Source: JAPSGB01 sp963775185
GTDB taxonomy: Bacteria; Myxococcota_A; Polyangia; Polyangiales; Polyangiaceae
DNA length: 64,000 bases
Assembly: GCA_963775185.1 (NCBI GenBank)
Contig: CAVZIE010000032.1
Coordinates: forward strand, 434,001 to 498,000
Direction of reading: 5' to 3'
A program made the translations under genes and the position numbers. The notes under the pieces were generated by a model. That model was not told the DNA's origin. It did not search any database and saw only the letters and a list, made by a program, of their open reading frames with translations. This document shows, one piece after another, positions 60,446 through 64,000 of the stretch (position 1 is the first letter of the stretch; the number at the start of each line of letters is the position of its first letter).

Positions 60446-60628
60446 GTGGCGCGCGACCGCGCCGGACTGCGCGGTGGGCTCTTCGCGAGCCGCGGCGAAG
60501 CCCTCCACTTCGCGATGTTCGAGAGCGGCGGTCGGCCCCGCGCGGTCGTCCTCGTACCGGGGACTGTCGAGCTGTACGTGCCGCGCGCCGCCGAGCGCGA
60601 GCCCGCCCGCGACCGACGAGTCGCCTAG
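60446..60628 (+). CDS. Hypothetical small protein, 60 residues
   Basis: GTG 60446 opens a 60-residue protein with a patterned core (GGLFASRGEALHFAMFESGG, RAVVLVPGTVELYV) that looks like a small alpha/beta domain. AGGA lies upstream. No family recognised; it follows the CBS gene. Confidence 0.45.
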   Translation: MARDRAGLRGGLFASRGEALHFAMFESGGRPRAVVLVPGTVELYVPRAAEREPARDRRVA

Positions 60629-60691
60629 CGTCGCAGCCCTGCTGGTTTTCGCGCTCACGCCGCCCGAGGACCGCTGACACGCGAGGCGACA

Positions 60692-61033
60692 CTATCGCGA
60701 GGGGACAGCGTGCCACGGCGCCGCCAGGCCGCGGCAACGTGCATCACACTCGGGAAACAACACGACGAGCGCCGCCTGGTGCCGGCAGTGATCGGCGAGC
60801 GTGGCGCCGCTTTCCGTGCAGAGCTCCAGATCCTCGAGGGTGCGCACGTAGAGCGCCCGCCGCTGCGCTTCAGGCAGCGCACCCACGTCCGGCGCGGTCG
60901 CGGAGCGATTCCACACAAGGACGACGCCCCAAATCGCGAGCACGACGAGCCCACCCGAAACGGCTGCCCACTTCCGCGACATGCGGGGCGCGCGCGCTGC
61001 TGGATGTGGCGGCTGCATCGTCGCTTGCGCCAT
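60692..61033 (-). CDS. Hypothetical single-pass membrane protein
   Basis: The 113-residue protein has one membrane helix (AAVSGGLVVLAIWGVVLVWN) followed by a small periplasmic part with four Cys (LCTESGATLADHC, LFPECDARCRGL). ATG 61033 is chosen to give a short cytoplasmic start; longer frames upstream lack support. Unknown family; divergent from the porin gene. Confidence 0.5.
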   Translation of the reverse strand: MAQATMQPPHPAARAPRMSRKWAAVSGGLVVLAIWGVVLVWNRSATAPDVGALPEAQRRALYVRTLEDLELCTESGATLADHCRHQAALVVLFPECDARCRGLAAPWHAVPSR

Positions 61034-61177
61034 ATGCGCAAAGCGCTGCAACCGCCGTGCCTGCGCAGCGGACGCACGCGTGAGCGAGAAGCGCGCAGAA
61101 CGTGCGCCGGCGCGCTCCTGTCGCGCAGGAATGCGATCGCGCGCGGCCACGGGATCCTGATGCGACCCGATGACGCC

Positions 61178-61210
61178 TTGACGCGTTCCTGACATGCGGA
61201 GCCGTAGGCT
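61178..61210 (+). promoter_or_regulatory. Putative OmpR-type promoter of the porin gene
   Basis: TTGACGCGTTCCTGAC at 61178-61193 is a near copy of the repeat at 54635 (TTGAC, 11-base period, with CTGAC). TAGGCT at 61205-61210 is the likely -10. It is a candidate KdpE-family target; the regulator is not proven. Confidence 0.45.
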
Positions 61211-61228
61211 CCGCGACGAGGAGAGACC

Positions 61229-62473
61229 ATGACCATGACCCCCATCCGAACATCAGCGGCGGCGTTGCTCGCGTTGACGCTGCTCTTCCGCTCGTCCCCG
61301 GCCCACGCCGATTCCGCGCCGCGCCAGCAAACCTGGTACGACGCCATCAGCTTCAAGGCGTTCGCCGACGGCTACGCCGCGGTGAACTACAACTTCCCGA
61401 AGCCCCAGTCCGGCCGCAACACGTTCCGCGCCTACGACGTGAGCAACGGCTTCGCGCTCGCCTGGGTCGGCCTGGACGCGAGCTACGATCCGGACCCGGT
61501 CGGCGGCACCCTCGCGCTGCGCTTCGGCCCGCAGGCGGCCATCTACGCAGGGGGCGACGCGGACGCGGGGCTCGAGAACGTGAAGCAGGCCTTCGCGTCG
61601 TGGAAGCCGGCCTCCAGCCTGACCTTCGACTTCGGCAAGTTCGACACGCTGTACGGCGCCGAGGTCGCGGACAGCCAGGGCAACTTCAACTACACCCGCG
61701 GCGCCTTGTATTGGCTGGGCCAGCCGCTGTTCCACACCGGGCTCCGGGCCACGGTCGCGTTCCGTGACGAGCTGGCGCTCAAGGCGATGGTCGTCAACGG
61801 CTGGAACAACTCCGTCGACAACAACGCCGGCAAGAGCTACGGCCTGCAGCTGGCGTACACGGGCAAGCTCGCGTCGGCGTACGTCGGGTGGCTCGGCGGC
61901 CCGGAGCAGAGCGACACGACCACGCTGCCGTGCGCCGCGGACACGGCGTTCGATGCCGGCACGGGCGGTTGCGTGGCTTCCCCCGGCGCCGCACCGAGCG
62001 CCAACCCGCTGGACGCGGGCGGCGCCGATGACTTCAAGGCGTGGCGACACCTCGTGGATATCGTCGTGAGCGTCAACGCGACGGACAGTCTCTCGCTGCT
62101 GTTCAACGCCGACTACGGGACGCAGGGGACGCGCACCTCGAGCGGCACAGGCTACACGACGACCAACCAGAGCTGGTACGGCGCGATGCTCGCCGGACGC
62201 TACCAGCTCGACCCGGTGTGGGCGGTCGCGGTTCGCGGCGAGTACTACAAGGACAACAACGGTCTGACGAGCGGCGTCGACGGGCTCGCGCTCACAACCG
62301 CGACCTTGACGCTGGAGGCCAAGCCCTCACCGAACCTGATTCTCAGGCTCGATAATCGCGCGGACCTCGCGCTCGACGCGACGGGGACCACGCACGTCTT
62401 CGACAAAGGCATCCGCGACTCGGCGAGCCACCAGTTGACGACAACGCTCGGAGTCGTCGTGACGACGGATTAG
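61229..62473 (+). CDS. Outer-membrane beta-barrel (porin-like)
   Basis: The 414-residue protein has a signal peptide (SAAALLALTLLFRSSPAHA), then a long beta-barrel of alternating strands rich in aromatic residues: FADGYAAVNYNFPKPQ, NGFALAWVGLDASYDPD, LTFDFGKFDTLYGAEVADSQ, ELALKAMVVNGWNNSVDNNA, and GEYYKDNNGLTSGVDGLAL, ending LTTTLGVVVTT. It resembles OprB/BBP2-like outer-membrane porins (DUF-type). GAGGAG lies ten bases before ATG 61229. Transport substrate unknown; the promoter repeats suggest regulation with the Kdp system. Confidence 0.8.
   Translation: MTMTPIRTSAAALLALTLLFRSSPAHADSAPRQQTWYDAISFKAFADGYAAVNYNFPKPQSGRNTFRAYDVSNGFALAWVGLDASYDPDPVGGTLALRFGPQAAIYAGGDADAGLENVKQAFASWKPASSLTFDFGKFDTLYGAEVADSQGNFNYTRGALYWLGQPLFHTGLRATVAFRDELALKAMVVNGWNNSVDNNAGKSYGLQLAYTGKLASAYVGWLGGPEQSDTTTLPCAADTAFDAGTGGCVASPGAAPSANPLDAGGADDFKAWRHLVDIVVSVNATDSLSLLFNADYGTQGTRTSSGTGYTTTNQSWYGAMLAGRYQLDPVWAVAVRGEYYKDNNGLTSGVDGLALTTATLTLEAKPSPNLILRLDNRADLALDATGTTHVFDKGIRDSASHQLTTTLGVVVTTD
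61312..61329 (-). repeat. Palindromic repeat variant at the porin signal-peptide cleavage region
   Basis: TTCCGCGCCGCGCCAGCA, three mismatches to the core, read as SAPRQQ. It may be a decayed copy. Confidence 0.35.
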
Positions 62474-63609
62474 CAGAGCGCGCGCTCGAGCGCGTCCCAC
62501 TCCCCGGGCGAGAGGAGATGGCGATCCTGGCGCGCGAGCGACAGCGCTCCCTGGCGATCCCCACCGCGGAACCGGAGATCGACGAGGAGCTTCGTCGTCT
62601 CGCGCGAGCGCTGCCCCATGCGCCGGCCTTCTTCAAGCAGCGCGATCGCCTCGCCTGTGCGATTGCAGCACGCGAGATAGGCGGCGACCAGGTGGATGTC
62701 GAGCTGCTTGGGCGAGAGTCGCCCGACGGCCTGGTGGGCGAGGTAGGGATCCTGACGACCGATGGCCGCCCAGGCGGCCAGCGTCAAGAGGCGGCTCCGG
62801 GCGGCGGGCGACCGCGCTGCCGCGAGGGCTTGCTTGACCCTGACAGAAGCGCCGCGTGCGTCGCCGTGGGACAACAGCGATTCGATCGCGCCGGTGATGG
62901 CCGGCACGCGTGCGCGATCATCCTTCCAGGCGCCGCTGGCTTCGACGACGCCGGCCACGGACGCGACAGCTGCCACGGTCGCCAGCACCCACGGCAACGT
63001 CGTGCCGACGACCAGGCTGCCGATGGCCATGAAAAGCTCGACCGCGAGCGACAACGCGGCATGAGCGAGGCGGAGCCCCGGGGGCGTACGGGCCGCGATC
63101 GCGCGCCCGACACGGAAGGGCAACAACGGAAGCGCCTGGACGCCCCCCCAGACCGCGTGCGCGAGGGCGATCTCGCCGAGCGCCGCCGCACCGCCCAGGC
63201 CGGCGCGGATGCCGGCGAAGGCGGCCAAGGCGACCGCCGCATTCGTCGCAGAGCCGATCATCTGGAATACGACCGCATCCGCTCCGCGCATCGGGGGTCC
63301 GATCACCGCGGTGTCGCCGCCGCGCGCGGATAGCACCACGCACGCCCCGCGCCCGCGCGCGCGGGCAAACACCGCGCGCGGCAGCTCGTGCACCAGGAGC
63401 AAGGACGCCAGCAGGCCGACCATCGCGATGGCGCTTGCCGGTCCACCGGGCGCGCCGATCAGCGCGGCCACGACGATGAACGGCTTGGTTGCGCGCAGCC
63501 GGATCCGCGGTCGCGCCTCGAAGCTTGCCGCGACGTTCGCGCGAGCGCAGGCCTTCCACTCGTCGACGATGTCGACGGATACGATGCGGCCGTCGTGAAT
63601 CCGCTGCAT
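62470..63609 (-). CDS. M50-like membrane protein with degenerate active site and TPR-like tail
   Basis: The 379-residue protein has five or six membrane helices. The helix with LLASLLLVHELPRAVFARAR sits where site-2 proteases carry HExxH, but the second His is Arg, so the zinc site is incomplete. A short cytoplasmic loop with GGDTAVIGPP follows as in M50 proteins. The C-terminal 120 residues look TPR-like (GDARGASVRVKQALAAARSP, AYLACCNRTGEAIALLEEGR). It is probably a catalytically dead relative with a scaffold or chaperone role. Convergent with the porin gene. Neither the membrane nor the soluble part gives a known name. Confidence 0.55.
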   Translation of the reverse strand: MQRIHDGRIVSVDIVDEWKACARANVAASFEARPRIRLRATKPFIVVAALIGAPGGPASAIAMVGLLASLLLVHELPRAVFARARGRGACVVLSARGGDTAVIGPPMRGADAVVFQMIGSATNAAVALAAFAGIRAGLGGAAALGEIALAHAVWGGVQALPLLPFRVGRAIAARTPPGLRLAHAALSLAVELFMAIGSLVVGTTLPWVLATVAAVASVAGVVEASGAWKDDRARVPAITGAIESLLSHGDARGASVRVKQALAAARSPAARSRLLTLAAWAAIGRQDPYLAHQAVGRLSPKQLDIHLVAAYLACCNRTGEAIALLEEGRRMGQRSRETTKLLVDLRFRGGDRQGALSLARQDRHLLSPGEWDALERALC

Positions 63610-63779
63610 CGGCCTCACGCGCGGGACGCTAGCCGTCACGGCGTCAGGGCCGCGCAAGGGTGCACGGCACCACAATCAAGATTTCGTCAAGATGCCGCGC
63701 GGCGCTCCAGGCCACGAAGCAGCGGGCGGGATGGCCGACACCCGGGGTGCACGCCGCGGGTGCCCTGCGCCGCCCGCAG

Positions 63780-64000
63780 CCGTTGTTAACGAAATCCTTA
63801 CACCGATGGTGTGGAAACAGATGAGATCCTGACGCGCCAGGAGCGCAGAGTCTGGGCGCCCCGAAAGGGGCAGCCGAATCCCGCGGCTATCGCGGGAACC
63901 GGGTCCGGGTGCCAGCACGGCCGCCGCGCTGGCTCGGGGAAAAGGGACGGCAGACCGCCATCCCCGGGGCAACCTCGCTCCGCTTCCGACACCCCGGCAC
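63780..64000 (+). ncRNA. Structured non-coding stretch at the window edge (possible riboswitch)
   Basis: No open frame of any quality covers 63610-64000. GTTGTTAACG and TTACAC (near 63810) could be promoter elements. Downstream, GCCCCGAAAGGGGC and TCCCGCGGCTATCGCGGGA form perfect hairpins and further pairs follow to the window end. The phrase GCCGAATCCC ... GGGAACCGGG resembles the 5' part of c-di-AMP (ydaO-type) riboswitches, but its conserved 3' half is not visible. Class undetermined. Confidence 0.3.

Noticed and set aside
63780..64000. Firm c-di-AMP riboswitch annotation
   Set aside because: The conserved 3' half of the ydaO family is not seen and the sequence ends; the resemblance is partial.

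Overview
The window is high-GC bacterial DNA, probably from a Myxococcota-type (former deltaproteobacterial) organism. Pointers are a myxo-type disulfide-repeat lipoprotein, several Cys-rich or beta-propeller-like lipoproteins, outer-membrane CxxCH proteins, and a FadL-family protein that implies a Gram-negative envelope. No rRNA, tRNA, CRISPR array, transposase or phage gene was seen. All family assignments rest on reading translated sequence and on remembered family features; no database search was run.

Positions 1-2,210 hold the end of an acyl-CoA dehydrogenase gene, serA and a DoxX-like gene; a LysR regulator follows. From about 3,800 to 50,700 lies a large steroid-catabolism island: a KstD-like dehydrogenase, two thiolases, several acyl-CoA dehydrogenases (including likely FadE30 and a FadE28/FadE29 pair), IpdA/IpdB/IpdC, EchA20, FadD3, two MaoC-type hydratase subunits, steroid-type SDRs, a Rieske oxygenase, an aldehyde dehydrogenase with a 3Fe-4S ferredoxin, and a DUF35/Ltp4/Ltp3 operon. 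Eleven transcription units carry the identical 14-mer TAGAACATGTTTCA (either strand) just before the first gene. It fits the actinobacterial KstR operator TnnAACnnGTTnnA, and a KstR-like TetR gene sits behind one copy. The set matches activation, beta-oxidation and hydrolytic opening of the last steroid rings (HIP/COCHEA-CoA stage) plus side-chain steps. HsaABCD, KshB and CYP125 are not in the window.

Interspersed are genes without an obvious steroid role: an ECF sigma/anti-sigma operon, YceI, two CxxCH proteins, FadL, lipoproteins, CorA and an HNH endonuclease. From 50,800 to 60,400 there is a Kdp potassium system (kdpDE, kdpF, a small membrane protein, then kdpA-kdpC-kdpB in unusual order, and a CBS protein), followed by an outer-membrane beta-barrel, a degenerate M50-like membrane protein and a strongly structured non-coding stretch at the right edge.

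Three genome-scale features recur. First, a roughly 18-27 bp palindromic repeat (core TTCCGCGCCGGACCGGCA) occurs about 20 times, between genes and in-frame inside genes. Second, a -10-like hexamer lies 6-7 nt before many start codons, suggesting leaderless transcripts. Third, about eleven single-base frame shifts interrupt otherwise intact genes, nearly all reading as one surplus base; this may be sequence error and should be settled before calling pseudogenes.
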